Part shown: positions 21,024 through 33,209 of the stretch, one piece after another
Position numbering within the stretch: the first letter of the stretch is position 1
Layout of the letters: every line of letters starts with the position of its first letter
Origin: Chondrus crispus
Lineage: Eukaryota > Rhodophyta > Florideophyceae > Gigartinales > Gigartinaceae
Reading direction: 5' to 3'
NCBI RefSeq assembly: GCF_000350225.1
Contig: NW_005179227.1
Location: 36,579 to 100,578 of the forward strand
DNA length: 64,000 bases
Made by a program: the position numbers and the translations under genes
Notes under the pieces: model-generated
Database searches by the model: none
Told to the model about the DNA's origin: nothing
Seen by the model: the letters and a program-made list of their open reading frames with translations, nothing else

Positions 21024-21920
21024 ATGTATGCAGCACGGATAGTTCATATGTTTGCATCGGGATCAGGTGTACAAGAGAACCATATCCTTGGGATTGCCAA
21101 AACGCAAGAATTGAATGGGCATCAACGGGTTATATGGGACGGTCGCTGTTCGAATTTTTATTTCAATCAAGAGCTGGCGTCGGTTGTTCTTCCGTCGCCA
21201 GACATGCTCGGGGAAGTTCATCTTGATTCTTCTCAGTCCTCTTTTACGTCTACGTCCGATGTCAGTCAGATGTACAACCACCTAAGAGCTCCCGCTGGTT
21301 ATGGCGCTACTCCAGCTTACCTCGCATCTAGGGACCGTCTTATGACTCTACTTTGGAAGCCGACTTTTATTATCTCGCAGTCAGATTAATTCCTATAAGT
21401 TGGTCCCTTGCCGTAGGTTTTTTCCAAGCCTTACACTGGTAAATCCTCCGACGCGCTGGCGTTCAGGACGGGGAATTACTTCTCAGAGATAGTTATTTGT
21501 CCTCACCCACTTCCGTCACTACTCTTCTGCCGTACATTGAGGATTTAGCCGTCATTGGCACATCTGAGAACGCTGTCAACACCTGTTATACTGTCATCAG
21601 TCTATTAAGAAGCATCTCGTTGCAAGTGAGCTGCCCGTTCACCCTTGAAAAGGCCACCCCGCCAGCTCTCTGCCTTTGCATACTGACTGCCTTGGGCTCT
21701 CTGTATACCGTACGGGACTTGTCACACCGCAGTCCCATCATATGAACGCATTTTTACAGTCTACCGACGCCTTAACAAGCATCCGGCATGCCACCCATCG
21801 GGAAATGCAACGCTTCTTAGAGCGCTGGGTATGGCCGTTGCTACGTCGTCGCCCTTTGCTGAGCGTGTTTTCAGAACTGTTCTGTCTCGTAATCTTTAAA
21901 CGCCCGCACGTCCCGTGAAG
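21024..21920 (+). pseudogene. DIRS-like reverse transcriptase
   Basis: RT traces include QRVIWDGRCSNF (about 21127), LPSPDML and FTSTSDVSQMYNHLRAPAGYG (about 21245-21305), where SDVSQMY is motif A. Then PYIEDLAVIGTS (about 21530) takes the place of the YxDD box with E for the first D, so the catalytic centre is damaged. At least three frame changes occur. Confidence 0.6.
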
Positions 21921-21956
21921 GCTGAACGTCCATAGAACTCCTGGCGCTGATCGGTC

Positions 21957-22565
21957 TTGCTTCCGTCGTGTTCGGCGACCTTACTCGCCCCGCGTCTACT
22001 AGAATCTACCCGAACGATTCTTCGCCCTGGGGTATCGGCTTTGTGTACCTGGATGATGAAGGTGGAGATGGTCAGGATTTGGTTGCCCTGTTTCGAGACG
22101 CCCGCGTCCTCACGCGACGATACGCGTTCCCCGATATGCCTGATGTTAGGAGCGATCTGTTGACTTGCAATCTCCCAGTTACACGTAGTGCCCAGTTACC
22201 ATTGGGAGGCTTTGAAATTTCCGACATCTCTAACACCGACGCCATAGCTTCCGCACTCGCCGAAATCGATATTATCATTACCTCCGAACTCGGCGAACGA
22301 CTCGACCTCACCTCCGAAGACATCCGCCCCGAATATGAAAACGCAGATAATGATACAACTTCTGAACGGCTCACTGCAGCTTGGGCCGCGGGCCTTCCTG
22401 TTATTATATAGTGGTCCTCTTTACAGTGGAAGACTGCAATTATCCATCGATGGAGGACCGCCGACCGAGCCTATCATATCAATGTCCTGGAAATTGAAGC
22501 GTTCATACCTGCTGTCCGTCATATGGCGAAATCATCCATCACTCTGGGATCGCGCGTCTTGATAT
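21957..22565 (+). pseudogene. DIRS-like RNase H region
   Basis: A DSSPWGIGFVYLDD run (about 22015-22055) looks like the first RNase H strand, with an acidic insert after it. After a frame change, the typical DIRS/Ngaro close appears as a HINVLEIEAF trace (about 22475-22505) and GSRVLI (about 22548). The frames are 147 codons and shorter, and none spans the whole domain. Confidence 0.5.
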
Positions 22566-22580
22566 AATTGGATATTCTCG

Positions 22581-23585
22581 TTGGCCTTGGTGGTCCTGCC
22601 AAGGAGCGAAGCTCGTCGCGCCGCCTTAACTGCCTTTACCGCAAGCTTACAGCTTACTCTTTACTCGCTGATGTGGTGCTGCTTTTACACTAGGTCCCCA
22701 CTGACTACCAACCTACCGATGGGATGTCCTGTCGTAATGCTCCGCGCAACGCCTCTCGACAAGCAAATTTTGATCGCCCTTGACGCCTGCTCTGTTCTAT
22801 GGCGCCATGCGGTGGCTCCCAAAACGTTCTGGGTTTATCGTGCGCGTGTGCTTTGCCTTGCCGTCTTCTGTTGCCAGCGGGCGCTGTGCACGTTCTCGGC
22901 TGAAGAAGCAGATGGTGCAATTCATCGCTTTTTATTGTGGACTTATCAGGACGACCAGTCCCGGGGTGCCAAGAATCGGGGCCATGCAATATTCGGTTAC
23001 GAATTGATTGTGCTCACCCACAGTAAGAAGCATATTGGCTGTCGCTTGGCGCTTCGTGGCTGGGATCGCTTAGTTCCCCGGACGTCCTTACCACCTCTTT
23101 CGTACGCCATCCTCGTTGGGATCGCATGTGATTGTAAGAAGCGTTGTCTGTTGGTCTACAATGTTGTGTTTCGTCTTCAATTTACTTGGTACTTGCGGGC
23201 AAACGACCTACTCAATCTCGCCGTTCAAGATATTGCGCTTCCTGGAGATGCCCGTCTCGCGCACTGGGATCTCCCTTCACTCGCTGGATTGCGCCTCGTT
23301 GAGACTATTACTGGCCTGAATCAGTTCGTCCGAATTTCCGATCCGTATAGCCTCCAAAATGTCCCTAGATTCGCCGCCACTTGCCATTCAGGAGTCAGTA
23401 TTGAAGGGTCAATGTTTCCCTCTCCACTACGAGACCCTACAGAAAGCGTTTCATCGTGCGTTGCAGTGGTTTCGGTTGGATGCCCAAGGCTTCATTCACC
23501 GTCCATAACCTCAGGCATGCAGGACCCTCACACGATTCTCTACATAGGAGGCTTATAGAAGGTATCATCCGCGGGGGGCTGTAGT
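22581..23585 (+). pseudogene. DIRS-like tyrosine recombinase
   Basis: A 325-codon frame carries the first catalytic Arg region LRANDLLNLAVQDI (about 23190-23235). The second box, HNLRHAGPSHDSLHRR (about 23504-23550), lies in another phase after a frameshift near 23390. These match the R...HxxR boxes of DIRS recombinases, which join a circular cDNA into the genome without target duplication. The final tyrosine was not located. Inactive. Confidence 0.65.
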
Positions 23586-23739
23586 CGGACCCGAAAAGTG
23601 TCAAAAATACTCTCTAGATTGGATGAGCCCTCTTCCCCAGCACCACAACCCCCTCTACCGCCCGCCGTCTTTTACTTTTCGAAGTTTCTGTCCATCGTAT
23701 ATTGCAGGAAGGGTGGATCGCGGCAGGGATCGCCATGGG

Positions 23740-24371
23740 TGTTGGTTTGGCAACGCTTTTGGGTTGCTTCGGTTGACGACCGCCGTCAACCGGCGTGGGA
23801 CGACATCATCCAGCAATGAACTTGCTCCACGACGACTTTCCAGCCAATCAGGAAGCCGCGTGCTGGGATGTTGTTCTGCCCCCCTCCACTGGCGCACGGT
23901 CATTTGTCATGCGGACCGACACCGTATGACGATGCGAAACTGTCTGTGACATCGGAGTCGGCAAAACCCCAATGGACGGCCGGACCCATTTGAATCTTCC
24001 TTGCGATCCGTTCTCCAGAGAGAGACGTTCCTCATCATCAAGGTAGTCAATCAAACTTAGAATTAAACGTTCCCTTGCCCCCTTTTCTTATGTGCTACGA
24101 AGATTCATTCTCTGTGTTCTATCAGAGAGTACCCCTACCCTATCTTACAGGTAGTCACCGGGGCTGACTCTTTCGTTGCTCTTCACAAACGCCGCCCGCG
24201 TACATCGCGGTTGAGGGTCAAATGACCTAACCAACCGCCGTCCCACGTGCACGTACGTCAGCTCTGACTTTCCCTTTTCGCTCTACCCATTTTCTACCAC
24301 CCCGTAACACACACACTCCTTGTGTTCTACACAACAAAGAGCACACGCCCCACCCCCAGACATTGCCATCA
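23740..24371 (+). repeat. 5' LTR of copia-N
   Basis: The 632 bp begin TGTTGGTTTGGCAACG and end CCATCA. They align with 42954-43578 with many substitutions and small indels, clearly more than the gypsy-2 LTR pair, so the element is old. An inverted repeat GGTTGACG...CGTCAACC stands near the start. Confidence 0.8.
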
Positions 24372-24392
24372 CTTCGAAGTACGGCTGTGTTT

Positions 24393-26062
24393 TGTAGTGC
24401 GCTGATACGCCGCTTCTTCTTGTCGCTTCTTTTAACCCGGGACACCTGTCCCTGACCCTACCTTGCGTCTGTCACCGGAACATCCACCCGTGTACCCGTG
24501 AAACCATCAACTGGTGTACCCGTGTCCCACCACCACGTGTCACGGGTGTCCTGCGACTTATTTTAATTATTAATTATTATTATTATATTCCGACGTCGAT
24601 TTCTATATAGTCGACGTCCGACTCTAAGTAAATTGTAGTGCAATATGGGGGTCTACAGGGGGTGAAACGAAAGGAAATTAATTGGATATGACAAATAGTT
24701 CGGGTTGGGGGACACACATGTGAATAATTGCACAGTTTAATTTTTAATTATTTAATTTTATTTAGTTGGCCAAATTCATGGTAACTAATTTTAATTAGTT
24801 ACCATTAATTTGGCTAACATTAGATTAGATCTAGGATCTACCGCCGCGAGCTACTGTAGTGGCTTCGGCGGGGCGATATATACCTTAGCCCACTGACCAC
24901 CAAGTCAGTAAAGGTAACCCGAGTTGCCGAAGTTGAATAACACTTTGGTCGAAGTCCGTTTTTATAAGACGTTCCCTTCTACTACAGCTCATGTTATCCT
25001 TTGCGCTCGCGAGTTCCCTTTCTTTTTCCATTATTTACCTATCCTTTTCTATCTCTAATTGTACCTATTTCCCTTATCTTGTGTTGGTACCATCGGTATT
25101 GGTTGCGACCGAACCGGTGTAGGTTCCTTGCCGTTGGGCGACACGTTGACGTAGCGCTGCTACTGTGACCTATTTCCGACGGAGACTGTTGCAACGATGT
25201 CTCCCTCGAAAGGCTTTACGTGTGTACAAGGCAGTGTTTGTGCTATCGGCCTCGGTTGCGACCGAACCGGTGAAGATGTTTCGAGCCATCGGGCGGTACA
25301 TTGAGGTAGCGCTGCTACTTTCATTTCATCCCGTCGGGCTGCGTTGCGACGCCCCTGTCGAAGGCCTTGTCGCGTTACAAGGTGTCGAAGACGCTCAACG
25401 AGCTTTGGCCTTACAACCCAGTGGAACCGGTGTACCCTACGTACACGCCCCTCCCCACACTCGTCGAGCAATTGTCTTCGCAAGTCTCTACGACCCCGAT
25501 CTCGGACCGGGCTGTTTCTTTGTGCCCCCCTTCAGGGATCTGAGCTACTACGAGTCGCAAGCTCGTTTAAACGGAGAAGGGAGAGTCGGACGCTCCGTAG
25601 CGTTGTGCCGTCGGCAGTTGTTGCTTTTGTTCATGTTGTTGTTTTTGTTGTTTCTGGACCATCGGTCCTCGGTCTCTGTCTGACAGGCGTATTGCACTAC
25701 ATAAATCAGCACGAAACCTTGGGTCTCCAACTTGAGTCTTTGGAACTCGGAGTCGTAGCATCGCGCCGGTCCCCGTCACACGACGGCACCACGCGAGCTA
25801 TCTACATCCCCGGTTCCCCCCTACCTGTACCGCACACTCCCCCGGTCCCCTACAGTAGCCGTGCGCGCCAGAATGTACCTACCGCTCCGTTCTTCCTGGG
25901 CGTGTCCTTCACTTCCTCTCCTCTTAATTACCTACCGCGCTACGCGCCCGGATCCCGTGCCAGTTACCCCACCGATGGTCTCCCGAATTACACCCCGCGC
26001 CCCACGAACGGGCGTTTCTCTGCCCGAGGCGGACTCACTGTCTTCTTCCTCTGTACATGACA
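24393..26062 (+). repeat. Solo LTR H, related to the gypsy-1 LTR, split by solo LTR G
   Basis: It starts TGTAGTGCGCTG and ends TGTACATGACA with a perfect duplication TGTTT on both sides (24388-24392, 26063-26067). Without the inner insertion it is about 597 bp, close to the 647-bp gypsy-1 LTR, and shares with it CTATATAGTC, ATCTACA-CCCC and the end block CGCCCGGATCCCG...GGTCTCCCGAATT. It is therefore a solo LTR of a sister family of gypsy-1, inserted just inside copia-N. Confidence 0.88.
24634..25701 (+). repeat. Solo LTR G nested in solo LTR H
   Basis: The 1068 bp have inverted ends TGTAGTGCAATA / TATTGCACTACA and a perfect duplication TAAAT (24629-24633, 25702-25706). Inside is a tandem duplication of about 155 bp marked by the palindrome GTAGCGCTGCTAC at 25151 and 25306. 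Open frames in this segment (for example 25165-25683) are chance frames in LTR DNA. An inverted relative lies at 28762-29799. Confidence 0.9.
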
Positions 26063-26131
26063 TGTTTTTCTTCCTTTTTGAGAAACATTTGGTACCCAGC
26101 TGAAAAAACCTGGTCTTTCACAAGTGTGACA

Positions 26132-28176
26132 ATGGCACCTCCGGAAACACGTGCTTCCTATCTGGCTGCAAGCATGAGATCGGGACAAGATGAAGCTGTC
26201 GCAGTCCTTTGGGCGCCAGCCAATGGCAAACCAAAGGAACACCCCATGGCAGCAAAGGTTCATCGCGAGATAAACTTAGCCAAAAAAGGACCAGCCGAAA
26301 TCTAAGAGTTATGTGAACATCTGATACAAGCTATGGAGGGTGAAACCGCTGAGGAGTCTAAAGACATCACGGGGTGCATTCGATGAGGTTGGCGTGACTG
26401 GCACCGAAGCACTTAACTGCAGTCGACTCTTTTTCGTTCTTCGCAACGATATGCACATTGTTGGCTGCCCTGTGACAGCACGCAAGACCATATTTTCTTA
26501 CATCACGCAACTTCCTTTTGACGACGCTCTGGATAAGGAAACTCTTGAAAATTCTCTGGACCGCAATAGATATTTCAGATTACTAGTCAGTCCTCTAAAT
26601 AACCTCCCCGCTGCAACCAAATCTGATTCCATAAAGCTACAGTCCACCCGCAATATGCCACAGTCAGCATATCCGGAAGGCTAAAATGCACAAGGTTCTG
26701 CATTTGCTACGTTGGAAAATGCTGGAGAAGACATTGGCCAACCCAAAAGGCAAGAGCAGAACATCGCTGTGAAAAGAGTCCTGTTCTCCTCACCCCCTCA
26801 CGAAGGTACAAATCGAAACGCATCCCCAGCGTTCATCACAGTTCACAACACCGCCAGATCCCGCCACACAGCTAACAACCCCCCGATCACACACCACAAT
26901 CCCCATTGTACAGCAACGCAAGGACGGCCCCAAATGCTCCGCATTTGCGTCCCTTGTCCTCCGCAGGCCATCTACATGCAGCCAAAGTGAAGCAAAATGC
27001 TGCAATGTTGGTTTCCAATATGCCAAAGTTGTCAGGATCTCCAAAGTAAGGACCAGATCTATTCACCACGAATCAACTCTTTATAACCGCTGTAACAAAG
27101 CACAAGCCCTCAGATGTCGACGTCACAGACATCCCTTACCAATGTCTCAAGGGTGGTGCACAAAACTTCTTTCTCGAGCACATAAAAGATAATTCGTGCA
27201 ATATTACGCTGCATATAATGTGTTAGAGCAGCGTTTTGATACACACCATGTGCACACTCAGGCTCGGGAGTATCTAAATTCCATCACATTGACTGAAATT
27301 CGCCAGAAGCACAATTGTGAAGAAGACGAAGCACTCCAGCTCGCTCACGATGAGATCGCTCAGACACTACTCAAGTGCAGTAAAAGCCTACAGGGCGACG
27401 ACCACCGGATATTTGCGCTACAGCGCGTAGTGCAAGGAGAGGAGTGAGCCGCTACCGTTCTCCCGTTAACAGGCAGTGCAAACTTGACATATGCTGGCTT
27501 TCACACAGCTCTCAATACCGCCGTCAGCGCCCACTTGGAGCGAACATGATGTAGACACGAGGCATCCACCCCTTCCCATAGTCCAGATGGTCCCTCCGCT
27601 GGGATCACATTTTATGGATCGCAATATGCCATGCGCACTAAGCGGCTTCCGATGCCTACTCGTACTAAAGCTCCCCTTCGACGCCTCAACCATGTGCCGA
27701 AACGGCCGGGCGCTCCACGTCCCCGTCGATCGGCGGCAGAGCTGGCTGCTCTCAAATCTCGTACGCGACGCGACTACTGTCGCAAGGTTGGACATTGGCG
27801 ACAAGAATGTCCCACGAGGCGACATTCACTTACTGACACTGTGCGTGCCAAGGTTCCAGATAAGCGACACAATAACACAGGCCTTGCCGAAGTCCTATTT
27901 GAGGTCTCCAATGCTAAAGACGCTCAAAATGATTGCAGGACTGCCGTCGAGGACCAGAACAGCCCTTCGTCTGTCAGCCATGGCGACGGCCATACCGTCG
28001 GTCATGGTGTCGCGGAAACCCCCACCTTCACTGACGTTTATCATGAAGAAGATGAGCAAGCAGATGCTGTTTCCGTATTTGACAGCTCTTTCACGAAAAA
28101 GATCCAGCTGATGACCCTACTAGAATATCCGCTTGTACTTCGAAGCCGAACGGTACCAAAATCGAACCGCCTTTAG
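26132..28176 (+). pseudogene. copia-N gag
   Basis: From ATG 26132 a gag-like frame runs to an in-frame TAA at about 26303 and continues in pieces. Fragments include one starting near 27196 with ITLTEIRQKHNCEEDEAL and a region with the knuckle YCRKVGHWRQEC (about 27770-27815). In the knuckle the first Cys of CX2CX4HX4C is Arg (CGC instead of TGC), so zinc binding would be lost. A Glu/Asp-rich tail ends at 28176. Position after the 5' LTR and the knuckle define it. At least four breaks. Confidence 0.55.
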
Positions 28177-28761
28177 CGACAAATTTGAGCACTGTATATA
28201 GTTGCTTCTGTTTTCGAAATTTGGTCGACTTTAATTCTATCTGGCTGCATTTGAGCACCGCCCATGGTGAGGAAAATAATGCTTTTGATTTATTTCTGGT
28301 ATGTTGCGGCACGTAATGCTCCCCCAAATGCTTGGTTTCAGAATTCCAAACGAGAATGTTTTTAGGAAATGAGTGGTCACACGTTCCGTTCCGGCTGGTC
28401 CTTGCAAAAAGATGATGTCACACTCGTTTCTCTGATCATACATCTGTAGCGAGATGATGGCACGCATGGTAACGGCCCTTTATACCGCTTTTATGAGTGT
28501 CACAGTATGGTCACAGCTCGAGATCACGTTGTGATCTTGTTAAAGGTAGTCATACATTGACAAGAGCGAACTACCTTTTGATACATTTACTGTGACTCGT
28601 TCTCATCGTTCGTAGCGGCAGCCTCCTTGACCCAAGCCACCGCCTGTTTCGATTTTAACGGCGAGAGAAACCCTTCAAACGCCGGTTCAATCCATCCGCT
28701 CATGCTCCCCTTGAATTCAGGAAGTGATCAGAACGGACATTTTCGTCATGAAGTAGGTGCA
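28177..28761 (-). other. Mostly unassigned; short minus-strand reading frame
   Basis: A protein-like minus-strand frame of 39 codons (28703-28587, open back to a stop near 28727) begins MSGWIEPAFEGF and ends at TAA. It could be the C-terminus of the CACTA gene that lies further right on the same strand, cut off by solo LTR G-prime, or a chance frame. The rest shows nothing recognisable. Confidence 0.3.
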
Positions 28762-29799
28762 TGTAGTGAAATGGGCCTGGAAGGCCGCGAACACAGTCCG
28801 ACGGTCAAACAAAAAGAAGAAAAACAGCAACAGCAACAACCACTGCCGATGGTACGCGCTACGGAGCGTTCGAGACTCCCTTTCCCCTTGTGTGGGCTTG
28901 CGGACCACAGTAGCTCAACTCCGACGGGGGGGGTAAGGAAAGAGGCCCGGGCCGGGAGGATAATGGTGGTAGAGACTTGTGAAGACTTGAGTGCTTGGCG
29001 AGTGCGGGTTGGGCTTGTGTACGAGAATGTAACCGCGGTTCGCTGGGTTGTAAGGCCAATGCTCGACGAGCGTCTTCAGAACCTTGTGTATAACTCAAGG
29101 TCTTCGACGGGGGCTTGTTCAGCACTACTCGACGGGATCCTAACCGTGTAGCAACGCTACTACCGACGTGTTGCACGATGGCTAAAAACACCCTCACCAG
29201 CACGATCGCGATCGCGGTAGGTGGTACCAACTCTGTCTTATACCGTAAGACCTTCGACGAAGGCGTCGTTACAACAGCCTTCCTACGGAACTTGAAACAG
29301 TAGCAGCGCTACACAACGTGTTGCCCGATGGCTAATACACCTACACCGGACCGGTCGCAACCGACTTCAATGGAACCAACACAATTAAGGGAAAAATAAA
29401 TGTAGAGATAGAAAAGAATAGGGATAAGAGATAGAAAAGGTAAAAGGATAAGGAAAAGGAATGGGACCCTGAGCAATAGAGGATGTCGTTGGCAGCGTAG
29501 AAGTGAAGCGCGTCGCGTGAACGGAAGCGGTCTTCGACGAAGGCGAGATCTAACTCCGGCAACTCAGGTTGGTTTATTGACTTGGTCAGTCAAAGGGCTA
29601 AGTTATATAGAGCCCCGCCGGGGCGGGTACAGTAGCTCCCGGCTCTAGATTCTAGGTCTAATTAGTAAATAAATTAAATAATTAAAATAATCGTGCGCTT
29701 CGTTGCACACGTGTGTCCCCCAAACCCGGACTACAGTATCCAGTTTGTTTCCTTTTTCACTTCTTTTCACCCTCCTTGTCAGGTGCGTATTGCACTACA
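28762..29799 (-). repeat. Solo LTR G-prime (inverted relative of LTR G)
   Basis: The 1038 bp align with the reverse complement of 24634-25701, including the purine-rich stretch (about 29386-29460), the CGGTCGCAACCGA word and two copies of the GTAGC...GCTAC palindrome about 152 bp apart (about 29150 and 29305). The ends are TGTAGTGAAATG and TATTGCACTACA. The flanking five bases (GTGCA, GGGCG) do not match, so the insertion is old or rearranged. It also touches a possible CACTA terminus. Confidence 0.75.
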
Positions 29800-32700
29800 G
29801 GGCGCTTCCGTTTCCGCGAAAACCCCGCTCGACCGGATTCACCATGTTGCGAGATGTTCGAATTTCTAGATGGAACATTATGCTCAACGACCCCTTCTAC
29901 TCTGCGCAGTGTTAGAGCATCTTCCTTCGAGGGACCTGAGAAAGCACTGTCCGATGGACCTACTGTAAACATCTGGTCTTGGTCCCCTTTCTGCATTCCG
30001 TGTGCCCAGTCCATATGCAGAAGGCAGTGTATTGGAGCAACATATGTGGAAAAAGAGGATGCTCCTGGAAAGCGCGGGAGCTCGAATTCGATCATTTGAA
30101 ATATTCGCCCGTAATACACATTAACCGTGCCGTCTGTAGCGTCCATTTCTGTCGCGATGAAACAAGATAATCGAACTTCTCTGCGGGAATATTGAAGCTA
30201 TCTGTGTTGCAGATCCGCACAGGATCCTGATGCGAGATGAAAATGTGCCGTCTTTCACCAGATCAATGATTCTTTTGGCTTCTCCTATATCTAATCCACC
30301 AATCTTGCGAATGAGATAAAGGGAGATAAGTTCTTGAATCTGTCTTCCCTCTGATCCCATGCTCGAAAGGTTCTTTTGCGATTGAGGTCCTAAAGGGACT
30401 CCATCTACAACAGCAGCAAACTCTTCGTAGTCCCGTAGGTTATCTTGAAACGCGCCACGAAAATAAATTTTGTGTTCCTCACTGAACACAGTGCTGCAAA
30501 GCATTGATTCAGCTGGTAGTGTGCGGGCGTTCGAGGGGGCCAGTATCCACCCAATGTAGCGTTCCATCCAGTACTGTGAGCAGCACACGAGAGGACGGTG
30601 TTCTAGTGGAGGGACCCCAAGGTGCAAAAGCAAATGAAAAACGTATCTGCAGTAATGCGCCCGAGCTCTATCATGAAGAACATTCAGCCCTTCAAAAAGT
30701 CCCCCAAGAACCGAATTGCAAGTCGTTTTGCTGCAGTACCGTCTTCTACCCTGATCACCGGTCGAAAGAAAATATCCATTAGTTCAACAAAAGATTGCAG
30801 TCCATCCATGTATGGTTTCAGGAGATACCCATACAACAAAATTGGACTGTAGATTAGCGTAAAATTCTTGTGCTCAGCTGCGTTCCATCATGTAAATTTG
30901 CTGACTTTTCGTGGTTTAGGAGCCATTTGACCGGAGATGCCCCCTGAGAAGGGAACCAGTTCCTCATCGAGAAACTTGATTACGTACCGTGCTAGCGCGA
31001 AACGACCTTCTTTCCTACTTGTATGATGCTCCAACAGCAATTTCTGTACATTATAGAACAGATGCATAACATCTGGCGGAAATAAAGTACAAAGAATCAC
31101 GCCGCGAAGCGTACAAAGGACTGAGCGTCCTTTCAATCCAGTAGAAGTGGATAGTACGGCTCTTTCAGTTGCATTCCAGGCATTGTCGAGCGTGGAGAGT
31201 ATTTTCTAGGTGGTTCCTGGCGTGCGAAGTTGCAAATTTCTCATGTTGAAACAAATTTTCTTCTGCTCCACCTTCCATACCGTCTGGATCTGGACCACTG
31301 ACATAGTAGTACCTCCATCTCTCCGCAACTGAAAGGCCAGATACCCTGCAGTATCGACAGGGATACTTCCTATTGTGACCAACAATGTTAATCACTTTCT
31401 TCAAAGCCAAAAGGTCTGCCGCAAACCACAGTAGATGAAGCCGCCCCGTTGCAGTGAACCGTCGTAAAATCGAAGAACTGCGTCATTCTTCTCAAAAATT
31501 TCGTGAAGCTCGTTGAATAATGGGATAAGATACGATTGTAGATCTTTTGGCTCGGTACTATCTGGGATAAACATCGGAGACATGTTTGCACGCATATCTC
31601 TGATGTGGGGGAAGGTTGAGAATTACAGCAAGTATGGGCCACACGTCAACAGATTCGTTCTTGAATGCTTGAAAACCGTCAGTCGAAACGGCAAGGAACA
31701 CATTATTTCCTAAATTTGCCTCACTGCCGTAAATTGCACAGAGTTTGCCAAATGCAGGACTGTCGAAGTAGTCCGTAAGAACAACAGGCACGCGCTCGTG
31801 AGCTTTTCTGTACCTATGAAGACCATTGCAAAGATCCTCATTTTTCGCAATCGCTGCGATCGTTGGAAGCATCAGGATGTATGACACGAATCCCCCATCC
31901 CTTCCATCAGAGTTGACTTTCTTGCCGCAACATGAACAGGATGTGGTCTTGCGCCGTCCCCGTAGCGTAGCAATGCAAGCCTGATATGGGCATGTCCGAT
32001 ATTTCTGAATACTCCGTAGTATACCAGGCCTCCTGCAGATATTAATTGTCACTGTCTTCCAACTTTTGCCAGAAGCCCCAGACTATGCAATATATGATCC
32101 AAAACTGTGAAAGAAAGCCCGTGACGAAGGTACAGATCAACCCAGATTCTATTGTGAGCGAACCAATAAAGTAAACTGGGGATTTTTGAGGGCCCTCCAA
32201 TTTGTATATGTAACAGTTCTTCGCAGTTCTCAAGGTCTTGAGATGAATAGCTCATTTCTTCCTCCTCTGATTGAGAGCTATCTTCATAATCGCTGCCAGA
32301 GCCACCTGTACAAGGTATGGAAGACTCCATGAGTGGAAATTGATTAGTTGCAGAATCATGAAGTACTGCTCTATCGCCATCATGCATTTGTGCTGGAATA
32401 CTGTTTTGCATGTTTCTCGTCTGCACACATATCTATTCCATGGCAGCGTCTGTACCCTCACCCTGTAAAAGTTCTCCAACATTTGAATTGGAGTCTGGGG
32501 CGGCACGCAATTCACAATTCAAAGTCCCAGTACCATCCAAAATTTGGCGATTGCCCTCTGAGTTCTTCTTGCTGCGTAGAATGAAGGATTCCTTTGCAGC
32601 GATCTAAGCCACCTTAATTATCCAGAGTCTGCACTCCGAGGTGACTAGTCATATTTTCATTTTCAGAAGTAGTGTGCAATTCTTTTTCAAAGTCTGTCGC

Positions 32701-32990
32701 ATGAGATCCCAATGAATCGATCTGGTCGAAGACGTATCGCTTGATCCTCAGCCGGAACTTTGGGACCCCATAAAAACTGACCACGATTCTTTTATTTCTT
32801 TTCTCATTTGCCATGACCCTGTGGGAACGCATCGTGCTTTTCGAGACGGGTTTTCCCAAAGGACATGGACATTCATACCACGAGGGGCAGGAAAAACGAT
32901 CCATTCATCAAAACTAATTGAGAAAACAAGAAGAAACGACAGTTCCAACAGTTCCAGCATGACGTCCGAACTACTTAACAAAGACAAATC
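29800..32990 (-). pseudogene. CACTA/EnSpm (TNP2-like) transposase remnant
   Basis: Reading leftward from about 32990 in several phases: an N-terminal charged part, CSCCG (about 31930), then FLAVSTDGFQAFKNE (about 31700, first catalytic Asp), VWPILAVILNLPP, a PKDLQSYLIPLFNEL block (about 31540), NIVGHNRKYPCRYCRV (about 31370, Cys pair), and FPPDVMHLFYN (about 31075, second Asp). This is the TNP2 layout of CACTA transposases. The C-terminal part (30633-29860) contains EFAAVVDG, IRKIGGLDIGEAKRIID and YYGRIFQMIEFELPRF. Multiple frameshifts and stops are present. The 13-bp CACTA ends were not both found. Confidence 0.7.
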
Positions 32991-33160
32991 ATGGCAAAGT
33001 GCAAGGAAATGAAACGAAACGAGAAAGGTCTTGTTTTCTGATAAAGGTCACACACATGTTGCGATCAGCTATCTCTGTACGAGTGCTTCTCTTCTCAAGG
33101 CTGTGAAGGTTTGGCTGCTCAACTTACCATATTTGAATGCCCTAAAGTTTCTGCTGAAAT

Positions 33161-33209
33161 GGCAGGCAAACCAGAAATGATGAATGGCCTGATGCTCAAT
33201 ATGGAGAAC
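33161..33209 (+). pseudogene. copia-N internal ORF, piece before the gypsy-2 insertion
   Basis: A frame beginning ATGGCAGGC near 33165 reads into the target duplication AGAAC (33205-33209). It continues without phase change at 38752 after the gypsy-2 element is left out (see 38752-39294). The frame is also open upstream to about 33045. Confidence 0.5.

Larger units (their letters stand above)
18601..23600 (+). mobile_element. Decayed DIRS-like (tyrosine recombinase) retrotransposon
   Basis: Plus-strand remnants follow the DIRS order: gag-like frames, RT, RNase H, then a tyrosine recombinase at the 3' side, with no integrase and no LTR pair. Every domain is broken by frameshifts. The limits are approximate because the terminal repeats were not identified; the right side runs into the copia-N 5' LTR at 23740. 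Confidence 0.7.

Noticed and set aside
25165..26060. Overlapping plus-strand ORFs of 172 and 238 codons
   Set aside because: They lie in solo LTRs G and H, cross an LTR boundary with its target duplication, and show no domain.
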